A stretch of 8,409 nucleotides of DNA, from NCBI GenBank assembly GCA_003864535.1, contig BHEQ01000074.1, positions 1 through 8,409 on the forward strand. The letters are read 5' to 3'. The notes beneath the pieces are model-generated. The model saw only the letters and a program-made list of their open reading frames with translations, was not told the DNA's origin and made no database searches. The translations under genes and the position numbers were made by a program. This DNA is from Gammaproteobacteria bacterium (GTDB lineage: Bacteria > Pseudomonadota > Gammaproteobacteria > Cardiobacteriales > Wohlfahrtiimonadaceae). Below are positions 1 through 5,406 of the stretch, piece after piece (the stretch's first letter is position 1; each line of letters starts with the position of its first letter).

Positions 1-7
1 ATTCAAA

Positions 8-30
8 AGTGCATATTCAAAATATGCACT
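8..30 (-). terminator. Candidate rho-independent terminator of rne
   Basis: Perfect 10-bp inverted repeat (AGTGCATATT and its complement) around a 3-nt loop. Read on the minus strand it lies about 70 nt past the rne stop codon and is followed by TTTTGAAT, a short T-run. On the plus strand no T-run follows. The stem is AT-rich and the T-tract is short, so termination is plausible rather than certain. It could also act as a 3'-end stabilising hairpin. Confidence 0.5.
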
Positions 31-58
31 CAAAGTACACAAAAGAGAGGTAATTCTA

Positions 59-88
59 CGCGTATTTGTCTAAAAGTCAAGCTACGCG
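59..88 (-). other. Imperfect hairpin just downstream of rne stop
   Basis: CGCGTA (59-64) pairs with TACGCG (83-88). Inside it, TTG/CAA and CT/AG extend the stem with small mismatches around an AAA loop at 72-74. The heptamer CTACGCG is also directly repeated at 56-62 and 82-88. No T-run follows on either strand, so this is not a standard intrinsic terminator. In rne mRNA it would lie 14-43 nt after the stop codon and could protect the 3' end. Confidence 0.35.
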
Positions 89-101
89 CAATTAAAATTA
101 C

Positions 102-3035
102 TTATTTTGTCTCCTTATCATCTTGTTCAAAAACTATATCTTGCTCGTTATCATCATTTTTAGAGTACTGAAGTTTGATAACTAGCTCATCAGTTTGAAG
201 AGGAGCGGCATCCTTGATTACTGGAGCAGATGTACGGATTTTCTGATCATGATCAGCAGCATCAAGAGTTGAGGGAACTGAAGGAGCTGGAGCAGTTGCC
301 ACAACTTGGATCGTGCTTGAGTTCTCAAAAGCTTTGATTGGAGCATTGATATCAACACGAATTACAGGAATATCAACTTGAGTATCAGCCTGAACATGAG
401 CATGTCTATCAACAGGAGCATTAATATAATTATTAACAGAATCATTTACATGATCATTAATATTATCATTCAAATTTAGATCAGCTTTATTATCATCTAA
501 TTTAGTTTTAGCTATTTTAGTCTCAACAACTTCAGCAACTTCAGTATCAATTGTATCAATCTTAACTTGGATAAGATTAATATCATTGACTTGTTTTGGT
601 TTAATCTCTTCATTAAAAACAGCCCGAGCATTCGTCGCAGTATTTGTCTCAGTATTTATCTCTATGCTTGTTTCGATATTTGTTTCAATGTTTGTTTTAG
701 AACTAGAGTTGGGATTTAGATTAAGGGCAGGTTCTGCGTGAGAATCAGAAGCGCGTGCGCGTCCGTTCCGAACATAACGTTTTTTAGGAACACCATTAAC
801 TTCAACTTCAACAAAACGCGGCCCTGACGCTGTGACTACATCATTCGCAACAGGATTATTAAATAAAGCTTGAGCGTCATTTAATTCAAGCGCCACATCA
901 CTGTTTTGCTCAAGCGGTGCGCGTTCACGCCGCGGACGGCGTTGACGGCGTGCTTTGTTTTCACTCCCAGCTTCTGAAGTGCTATTTTCATTAACTTGCT
1001 CTTTGAGATTAGACCTAGTTTCATTTTTAACATCATTCTTAACGTCGCTATTCTTAGCGTCGTTATTCTTAACGTCGTTCTGGAATGGTTTTACTTCTCT
1101 TATATTTTCTTTCGGCTCCCGTTCTGGGCGTTCTGGACGCTCTTTAGTTGGTTTTGCCGCGACAAAAGGCTTATCTGCAACACGCTCAATTATTTCTATT
1201 TTTTCGCGACCACGATCACGATCTTGACGCGCATTTTTATCATCATTGCGAGTGCGTCTACGCTCCGCCGTATTGCGGCGTTGACGATTTTTACTAGTTT
1301 GATTTTTTTTAGGCTCTTCTTCTTTTTTAGCAAAAAGTTTGCCTAATATCCCTGTAATCTTACTTATTAGAGACGGTAATTCAACTTTTTTAACAATAGG
1401 CGCAGCAGCTATTGGAGCTGGTGTTGGTGGAGTTAAAACGCTCACTAATGCGACATCTTTCTTGATTGCTTTTTGCGCAAGCTCAGTATCATGTAAATCA
1501 TTATACTCAGCTCTAATCTCATCTTTAAGCATGTAACTTGGCTTATATTCAAAATTAGGTACTTCTTCCACGCGGCGGCGACTTATCTTATAATGTGGCG
1601 TTTGCATATCAGGATGAGGGATAACGATTAACTTAACGCGGCGGCGTGATTCAATATCTAAAATAGCATCACGCTTCTCATTAAGTAAGAATGTTGCGAT
1701 ATCAGTCGGTAATTGTACCAATACGTGCGCAGTGCGATCTTTTAAAGCCTCTTCTTCCATCAATCTTAAAATGGATAAAGCTAATGATTTAGAAGTTCTA
1801 ATCATGCCTTGCCCTGTACAACGTGGGCAATTGATATGAGTTGACTCCTCTAGAGAAGGTCTTAAGCGTTGGCGTGACATTTCCATCAATCCAAACCGAG
1901 AAATCCTTCCCATTTGCACGCGAGCGCGATCTATCGCTAAGGCTTCACGCAGGCGATTTTCAACTTCACGTTGATTTTTAGGGTTTTGCATATCGATAAA
2001 ATCAATGATGACTAAACCGCCTAAATCGCGCAATTTAAGCTGTCTTGCAATCTCATCTGCGGCTTCTAGATTAGTGTTTAGGGCGGTATCTTCAATATCC
2101 GCACCACCAGTTGAGCGGCTTGAGTTGATATCTATCGATAATAAAGCTTCTGTTTTTTCAATAACTAACTCACCACCTGAAGGCAAGGGCACTTCACGCT
2201 GATACGCAGTTTGAATCTGGGATTCAATTTGATAGCGCGTAAATAATGGAGTTGAATCAGAATAGAGCTTCAAACGCCCATTTGCTTGGGGCATTACTGT
2301 TTCAATAAAAGCTTGAGCATCTTTAAAATGCTGTGGATCATCAATTAAAATCTCGCCAATATCTGAGCGGAAATAATCTCTTAACGCTCTAAAAACAATA
2401 TTACTTTCTTGATAAATTAAAAAAGGTGCAGCTTTACTTGTTGCGGCGGTTTCTATCGCACGCCAATGTGAAACAAGGTAATCTAAATCCCATTGTAATT
2501 CTTCAGATGAACGCCCAACACCTGCGGTACGCACGATAATTCCCATGCCTTCAGGAACATTTAAATCCGCCATTGTTTCGCGGATTTCAGAGCGATCATT
2601 GCCTTCAATACGTCTAGAAACACCACCAGCACGCGGATTATTTGGCATCAAAACCAAATAACGTCCAGGTAGAGATATCAAAGTTGTTAGAGCAGCACCT
2701 TTATTGCCGCGCTCTTCTTTATCAACTTGAACAACGACTTCTATACCTTCTTTGAGGGCATCTTTAATCGATGGTCGTCCATTTTCAAAGGCGGTTGGGA
2801 GGAAATATTCACGCCCGATTTCTTTAAAAGATAAAAATCCGTGGCGATCTGAGCCATAATCAACAAAACAAGCCTCTAAAGAAGGCTCGATGCGGGTGAT
2901 TTTACCCTTATAAATATTTGATTTTTTTTGCTCATGATTAGGTGTTTCAATATCAAGATCAAATAGTTTTTGACCATCAACAAGAGCAACTCGTAGCTCT
3001 TCAGCTTGAGTTGCGTTAATTAACATGCGTTTCAT
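102..3035 (-). CDS. rne: Ribonuclease E (endoribonuclease, degradosome scaffold)
   Basis: Single-strand-specific endoribonuclease that starts most mRNA decay and matures 9S rRNA and tRNA at the inner membrane. The protein is 977 aa from ATG at 3035, which gives the family start MKRMLINAT and has GGAG 6 nt upstream. The open frame runs on to a TTG at 3092, and another ATG sits at 3059, but neither fits the family. Seen: S1 domain about 35-125 with F57 and F67; 5'-sensor R169/T170; catalytic D302 and D345, with the same 43-residue spacing as E. coli D303/D346; Zn-link CPRC with C403/C406. Residues 553-571 form an amphipathic helix matching the membrane-targeting segment. Two Arg-rich patches follow (about 581-612 and 694-704), then low-complexity Asn/Asp-rich sequence with short repeats. 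I recognise no enolase- or PNPase-binding motif in the tail; this half diverges fast, so partners cannot be read. Length is near E. coli's 1061. The long leader suggests autoregulation. Confidence 0.97.
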   Translation of the reverse strand: MKRMLINATQAEELRVALVDGQKLFDLDIETPNHEQKKSNIYKGKITRIEPSLEACFVDYGSDRHGFLSFKEIGREYFLPTAFENGRPSIKDALKEGIEVVVQVDKEERGNKGAALTTLISLPGRYLVLMPNNPRAGGVSRRIEGNDRSEIRETMADLNVPEGMGIIVRTAGVGRSSEELQWDLDYLVSHWRAIETAATSKAAPFLIYQESNIVFRALRDYFRSDIGEILIDDPQHFKDAQAFIETVMPQANGRLKLYSDSTPLFTRYQIESQIQTAYQREVPLPSGGELVIEKTEALLSIDINSSRSTGGADIEDTALNTNLEAADEIARQLKLRDLGGLVIIDFIDMQNPKNQREVENRLREALAIDRARVQMGRISRFGLMEMSRQRLRPSLEESTHINCPRCTGQGMIRTSKSLALSILRLMEEEALKDRTAHVLVQLPTDIATFLLNEKRDAILDIESRRRVKLIVIPHPDMQTPHYKISRRRVEEVPNFEYKPSYMLKDEIRAEYNDLHDTELAQKAIKKDVALVSVLTPPTPAPIAAAPIVKKVELPSLISKITGILGKLFAKKEEEPKKNQTSKNRQRRNTAERRRTRNDDKNARQDRDRGREKIEIIERVADKPFVAAKPTKERPERPEREPKENIREVKPFQNDVKNNDAKNSDVKNDVKNETRSNLKEQVNENSTSEAGSENKARRQRRPRRERAPLEQNSDVALELNDAQALFNNPVANDVVTASGPRFVEVEVNGVPKKRYVRNGRARASDSHAEPALNLNPNSSSKTNIETNIETSIEINTETNTATNARAVFNEEIKPKQVNDINLIQVKIDTIDTEVAEVVETKIAKTKLDDNKADLNLNDNINDHVNDSVNNYINAPVDRHAHVQADTQVDIPVIRVDINAPIKAFENSSTIQVVATAPAPSVPSTLDAADHDQKIRTSAPVIKDAAPLQTDELVIKLQYSKNDDNEQDIVFEQDDKETK
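411..470 (-). repeat. 12-bp-period Asn tetrapeptide repeats in RNase E tail
   Basis: Codes for NDNI, NDHV, NDSV, NNYI, NAPV (residues 856-875): five tandem tetrapeptides of the form N-x-x-[IV]. A weaker four-residue periodicity with V or A continues to about residue 890. It lies in the presumably disordered scaffold half. The same N-x-x-[IV] unit appears in the ABC transporter at 7661-7720. Confidence 0.75.
627..695 (-). repeat. 12-bp-period TNIE-type repeats in RNase E tail
   Basis: Codes for TNIE, TNIE, TSIE, INTE, TNTA, TNA (residues 781-803): nearly six units of a 12-bp tandem repeat. The codons differ between copies (for example AAC ATT GAA against AAT ATC GAA), so the array has diverged or is under some protein-level constraint. 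It lies between the second Arg-rich patch and the C-terminal Asn-rich stretch. Confidence 0.75.
1035..1079 (-). repeat. Three 15-bp tandem repeats (NDVKN pentapeptide) in rne
   Basis: Three consecutive 15-bp units encode NDVKN, NDAKN and SDVKN (residues 653-667), followed by a degenerate DVKNE. The units differ by only one or two bases, so this array looks young and may vary in copy number between strains. It lies in the linker between the two Arg-rich RNA-binding patches. Confidence 0.8.
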
Positions 3036-3041
3036 TGAATT

Positions 3042-3045
3042 CTCC
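3042..3045 (-). promoter_or_regulatory. rne ribosome binding site (decides the start)
   Basis: GGAG on the minus strand, 6 nt before the ATG at 3035. It supports the MKRMLINAT start over the upstream TTG (3092) and ATG (3059). Confidence 0.8.
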
Positions 3046-3080
3046 AAAGAAAAATTCATACGCTTTAGCACCTGCCAGCA

Positions 3081-3099
3081 TAATATATACAATATATTA
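3081..3099. repeat. AT dyad near the rne start
   Basis: TAATATAT and ATATATTA form a perfect 8-bp dyad around ACA, 46-64 nt upstream of the rne ATG. It could be a small hairpin or an operator-like site. Composition alone makes AT palindromes frequent here. Confidence 0.3.
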
Positions 3100-3110
3100 C
3101 AGTGGGAAAC

Positions 3111-3138
3111 AAACTTATACTATTAAACTTATGCTATT
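3111..3138. repeat. 14-bp tandem duplication in rne leader
   Basis: AAACTTATACTATT at 3111-3124 is followed directly by AAACTTATGCTATT at 3125-3138 (13 of 14 identical). It lies in the rne leader between the GCGA-loop hairpin and the start codon. It looks like a simple duplication with no evident function. Confidence 0.7.
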
Positions 3139-3379
3139 AAATTCATTTAAGTTATTGTTAGTTTAGGCTCGCGCCTTTAAATACAGTTTCCAAACTAAAG
3201 TGTAAAAATATTTCTTTTGTTAATAAACCAAGCATTTTAATGCTCGGTTATAAGTATGTATGTTGCCTAATTTAAGGGAAGGCATAAATCCTTAAGCTCA
3301 AGGATTATCAGGTCTAACTTGGCAGACTAAGAATAAAGGAAAGTCTTTATGATTTATACTTTCAAAAACTACTCTTAGC

Positions 3380-3409
3380 ATACTAGGGCACTTGATTATG
3401 GCGCATCAA
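3380..3409 (-). promoter_or_regulatory. Candidate rne promoter (proximal)
   Basis: Minus strand TTGATG (3409-3404), 18-nt spacer, TAGTAT (3385-3380). Each hexamer matches the sigma70 consensus at 4 of 6 positions. It would give a leader of roughly 335-340 nt containing all the hairpins. In AT-rich DNA such matches arise by chance. Confidence 0.3.
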
Positions 3410-3424
3410 TTTGTAAGCATATGT

Positions 3425-3467
3425 ATCTTAATATGTCGATTAGTTGTAATCAAATCATATAATTATA
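3425..3467 (-). promoter_or_regulatory. Candidate distal rne promoters
   Basis: Minus strand TTGATT (3453-3448), 17-nt spacer, TAAGAT (3430-3425); each hexamer matches 4 of 6. A perfect TATAAT lies at 3467-3462 but has only a weak -35 upstream. E. coli rne has several promoters, so more than one start would not be odd, but these remain sequence matches only. Confidence 0.25.
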
Positions 3468-3590
3468 GCTATTTTACAAATCCGCCTCTACAGTGATTAG
3501 TATTTCCAATGCACGATAATTGTTTGCAGGTAGCGCGTACTATATCCATTTATGCAGATTTCTTCAATAAGCTAATCTATTTTATTTAAA

Positions 3591-3639
3591 AAAATACTCT
3601 AAAAAATATCTTCTAAAAAAATCAAAATACTCTAAAAAA
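3591..3639. repeat. 16-bp direct repeats in A-tract region upstream of prfA
   Basis: AAAATACTCTAAAAAA occurs at 3591-3606 and 3624-3639, 33 bp apart. A related CTAAAAAAATCAAAA occurs at 3613-3627 and again from 3632. The runs of A every 10-20 bp suggest bent DNA. This could help promoter activity or bind a nucleoid protein, but no role is shown. Confidence 0.65.
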
Positions 3640-3680
3640 ATCAAAAAAATAATTTATAAAAGTTGTATATCGATAAAAAG

Positions 3681-3703
3681 ATATCTAAAAACATATCTAA
3701 AAA
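3681..3703. repeat. Two ATATCTAAAAA direct repeats upstream of prfA
   Basis: ATATCTAAAAA occurs at 3681-3691 and 3693-3703, with a start-to-start spacing of 12 bp, roughly one helical turn, and 57 bp before the prfA ATG. They resemble the CTCTAAAAAA units further upstream and may come from the same local expansion. Confidence 0.55.
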
Positions 3704-3759
3704 GCAAAAATATTCTCAAGATGCAATAATAGCCGCCTTAATTTACTAGAATAAGCATT

Positions 3760-4845
3760 ATGAAACCTTCAATCTTAGCTAAGCTCCAACAATTATCTGA
3801 ACGTCATCAAGAGGTATCTAATCTACTTTCTGAGGCGGATATTATTAATGATCAGAATAAATTTAGAGCACTATCACAAGAATACGCACAGCTTACGCCA
3901 ATTACAGAACTCTTTGAAAACTTTACGAAAGCAAGTAATGATCTTGACGATACTCTAGAAATGATAGAGGCGGATGATCTTGAAATGAAAGAGCTCGCGC
4001 GTGCTGAATTACCCACGATAAAACAAGTTTTAGAGGACTTAGAAACAGCCCTTCAAGTACTCCTACTCCCAACTGATCCGCATGATGATAGCAATATCTT
4101 TTTAGAAGTTCGCGCAGGCACAGGTGGAGATGAGGCGGCTATTTTTGCTGGTGATCTATTTAGAATGTATAGCCGTTATGCAGAAAATAGACGCTGGCAG
4201 GTAGAGATACTTTCTGAAAGTTTCGGCGAACATGGCGGTTATAAAGAAATTATCGCACGAGTTATCGGGCATGGTGCGTATTCGCGCTTAAAGTTTGAAT
4301 CAGGCGCACACCGCGTGCAACGCGTACCTGCGACCGAATCCCAAGGGCGCGTACATACATCTGCCGCAACCGTTGCGATTTTACCTGAAATGCCTGAGAC
4401 TGAGCAAATTGAGATAAATCCAGCTGATTTAAAAATTGATACATTTAGATCATCAGGAGCGGGCGGGCAGCATGTTAATAAAACCGATTCAGCGATTAGA
4501 ATCACTCATTTACCTTCAGGGCTTGTGGTTGAATGCCAAGATGAGCGCTCGCAACACAAAAATAAAGCTCGCGCTTTAAGTTTATTAAACTCAAAAATAT
4601 TAAATATCGCCCAAGAAAAAGAAGCTAAAGCGCATTCAGATGCACGACGCTTGCAAGTTGGCACAGGAGATCGCTCGGAGCGCATTCGCACTTATAATTA
4701 TTCGCAAGGACGCATTACTGATCATCGCGTTAATCTCACTATTTATAAATTAGAAGAGGTTATTACGGGGGATTTAGATCAAGTAATCAATCCACTTATC
4801 GCCGAGAATCAAGCTGATTTACTCGCAGCATTAAGTGATGAATAA
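3760..4845 (+). CDS. prfA: Peptide chain release factor 1 (RF1)
   Basis: Class I release factor that reads UAA and UAG in the ribosomal A site and triggers hydrolysis of peptidyl-tRNA. The protein is 361 aa, the usual length, and collinear with E. coli RF1 from MKPSI to the C-terminus. Seen: an N-terminal helical domain (about 1-105); the codon-reading tripeptide P190-A191-T192, which marks RF1 and not RF2; and the catalytic GGQ at 235-237 in SSGAGGQHVNKTDSAIR, the site normally methylated on Gln by PrmC. The start is fixed by family alignment, yet no good Shine-Dalgarno precedes it (only weak purines in TAGAATAAG). hemA is not upstream and prmC is not downstream, unlike the common hemA-prfA-prmC order. 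A 104-bp gap separates it from the next gene. Confidence 0.97.
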   Translation: MKPSILAKLQQLSERHQEVSNLLSEADIINDQNKFRALSQEYAQLTPITELFENFTKASNDLDDTLEMIEADDLEMKELARAELPTIKQVLEDLETALQVLLLPTDPHDDSNIFLEVRAGTGGDEAAIFAGDLFRMYSRYAENRRWQVEILSESFGEHGGYKEIIARVIGHGAYSRLKFESGAHRVQRVPATESQGRVHTSAATVAILPEMPETEQIEINPADLKIDTFRSSGAGGQHVNKTDSAIRITHLPSGLVVECQDERSQHKNKARALSLLNSKILNIAQEKEAKAHSDARRLQVGTGDRSERIRTYNYSQGRITDHRVNLTIYKLEEVITGDLDQVINPLIAENQADLLAALSDE

Positions 4846-4903
4846 ATAATTTATATAAAATGGTTTATTTAACACTATCATTATTTTAATATTCAATACG
4901 TTA

Positions 4904-4921
4904 GTACTGCTGAGCAGTTAC
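4904..4921 (+). other. Short hairpin in the prfA to membrane-protein gap
   Basis: ACTGC/GCAGT around TGA, extended by GT/AC with a bulged T. No T-run follows on either strand, so it is not a clear terminator. It lies 28 bp before the next start codon, just ahead of its AGGAG, and could affect translation of that gene. Confidence 0.3.
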
Positions 4922-4949
4922 AAAATAATTAATCTTAATAGGAGTATTT

Positions 4950-5363
4950 ATGATCAATCCAAGTTACCGTTTTTTAGGAATTCCTACGATAGGATTTCTC
5001 ATCTTGATACTTTTATATTGGATACTTGCGCGTAATTTAGAGGCTGGTGTTTATCCTATTGAGTCAGATCATATTGGCTTGCCGCTATTTTCAGGGTCAT
5101 TAATACTTTTGCTTATCGCTATTTTTGAGTTTTGCGCAGCGATGATCGCCTATAAAAGAATGAAAAAATATAGTTTTTGGCACATATTTTATTTGATCAT
5201 CATGCTTGCATTACATGCAATGGCGTTGACTTTACTCATATTATCCGTGCTTGCTTGGGCAAAACCACATCATTTTTTATTAAGTTATGCTTATGGAATT
5301 GCTGCGTTATTAGTTGTATATTGCAGTATTTGTGATTTTAGATTACTGTTATTTAAGTCTTAA
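4950..5363 (+). CDS. Small four-helix integral membrane protein, unknown function
   Basis: I do not recognise this 137-aa protein. AGGAG at 4940-4944, 5 nt before the ATG, is one of the best ribosome binding sites in the window and supports both the gene and its start. It is almost all membrane: helices at about 8-27, 45-68, 77-103 and 110-128. A loop of about 17 residues with Glu and Asp lies between the first two, and a basic loop (YKRMKKY, about 68-74) lies between helices 2 and 3. By the positive-inside rule that loop is cytoplasmic, so both termini are probably cytoplasmic too. No cysteine motif, catalytic signature or signal peptide is seen. It starts 104 bp after prfA and ends 43 bp before the OTCase gene, so it may share a transcript with that gene. 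It takes the place where prmC often sits but has no methyltransferase features. Confidence 0.8.
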   Translation: MINPSYRFLGIPTIGFLILILLYWILARNLEAGVYPIESDHIGLPLFSGSLILLLIAIFEFCAAMIAYKRMKKYSFWHIFYLIIMLALHAMALTLLILSVLAWAKPHHFLLSYAYGIAALLVVYCSICDFRLLLFKS

Positions 5364-5388
5364 TTTGAATCCTAATTTAAAATATAAT
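5360..5388 (+). promoter_or_regulatory. Candidate promoter for the OTCase gene
   Basis: A perfect TATAAT at 5383-5388 has TTAATT (3 of 6) 17 nt upstream at 5360-5365, overlapping the stop codon of the membrane-protein gene. A start near 5395 would leave a very short leader and place the AAAGG ribosome binding site (5394-5398) at the transcript's 5' end. The weak -35 and AT richness limit confidence. Confidence 0.3.
5366..5379 (+). promoter_or_regulatory. ARG-box-like operator upstream of the OTCase gene
   Basis: TGAATCCTAATTTA resembles the ArgR half-palindrome TGAATWWWWATTCA. The first half-site is exact, the second has one mismatch, and the spacer carries two C bases. It lies between the candidate -35 and -10, where a repressor would block polymerase. 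Enteric operators usually hold two boxes 3 bp apart; I see only one good box. It is suggestive of arginine control, not proof. Confidence 0.3.
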
Positions 5389-5406
5389 TTATAAAAGGTG
5401 TAATTC

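Larger units (their letters stand above)
3036..3373 (-). promoter_or_regulatory. Structured rne 5' untranslated leader (candidate autoregulatory element)
   Basis: Read on the minus strand, hairpins occur in this order: 3363/3339 (6 bp, GAAAGT/ACTTTC); 3327/3312 (4-5 bp); 3306-3287 (7 bp, AATCCTT/AAGGATT, 6-nt loop); 3284-3264 (5 bp, TGCCT/AGGCA, 11-nt loop); 3249-3226 (10 bp, UAAA loop); and 3176-3165 (AGGC/GCCT closing a GCGA tetraloop). The 10-bp stem has a G-U pair on the minus strand but an A-C mismatch on the plus strand, so it is better formed in an rne transcript. In E. coli, RNase E controls its own mRNA through a leader of about 360 nt with conserved hairpins; the leader inferred here is of similar length. 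I cannot confirm homology to the Rfam rne5 element by eye. Confidence 0.5.
3036..3759. other. Long AT-rich divergent intergenic region between rne and prfA
   Basis: 724 bp with no convincing gene. The rne-proximal half (3036 to about 3373) holds a series of hairpins best read as the rne 5' leader. The middle (about 3380-3467) has candidate minus-strand promoters. The prfA-proximal part (about 3580-3710) is rich in A-tracts with 11- to 16-bp direct repeats and carries no clear promoter for prfA. I saw no tRNA-like fold or T-loop consensus. The longest small ORF noted (3398-3496, plus strand, 32 aa) is not supported. Confidence 0.8.

Noticed and set aside
955..2202. Several plus-strand open frames of 60-116 codons opposite rne.
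   Set aside because: They lie antisense to a well-conserved or compositionally biased coding region, lack ribosome binding sites, and have no family-like sequence.
3036..3092. N-terminal extension of RNase E to a TTG codon at 3092 or an ATG at 3059.
   Set aside because: The family start is MKRMLINAT at 3035, which has its own GGAG at 6 nt. The extra residues match nothing in the family.
3226..3249. Strong hairpin as an intrinsic terminator.
   Set aside because: The minus-strand sequence after the stem (TTTATTAAC) lacks a proper T-run and no upstream minus-strand gene needs terminating. It fits better as part of the rne leader.
3398..3496. Plus-strand 32-codon ORF (starting MAHQFVSICILICRL) with AGGG 9 nt upstream in the rne/prfA gap.
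   Set aside because: It is short, in AT-rich DNA, overlaps candidate rne promoters on the other strand, and has no recognisable family. The weak ribosome binding site alone does not support a gene.
4239..4691. Minus-strand open frames opposite prfA.
   Set aside because: They are antisense to strongly conserved RF1 sequence and are explained by its codon bias.
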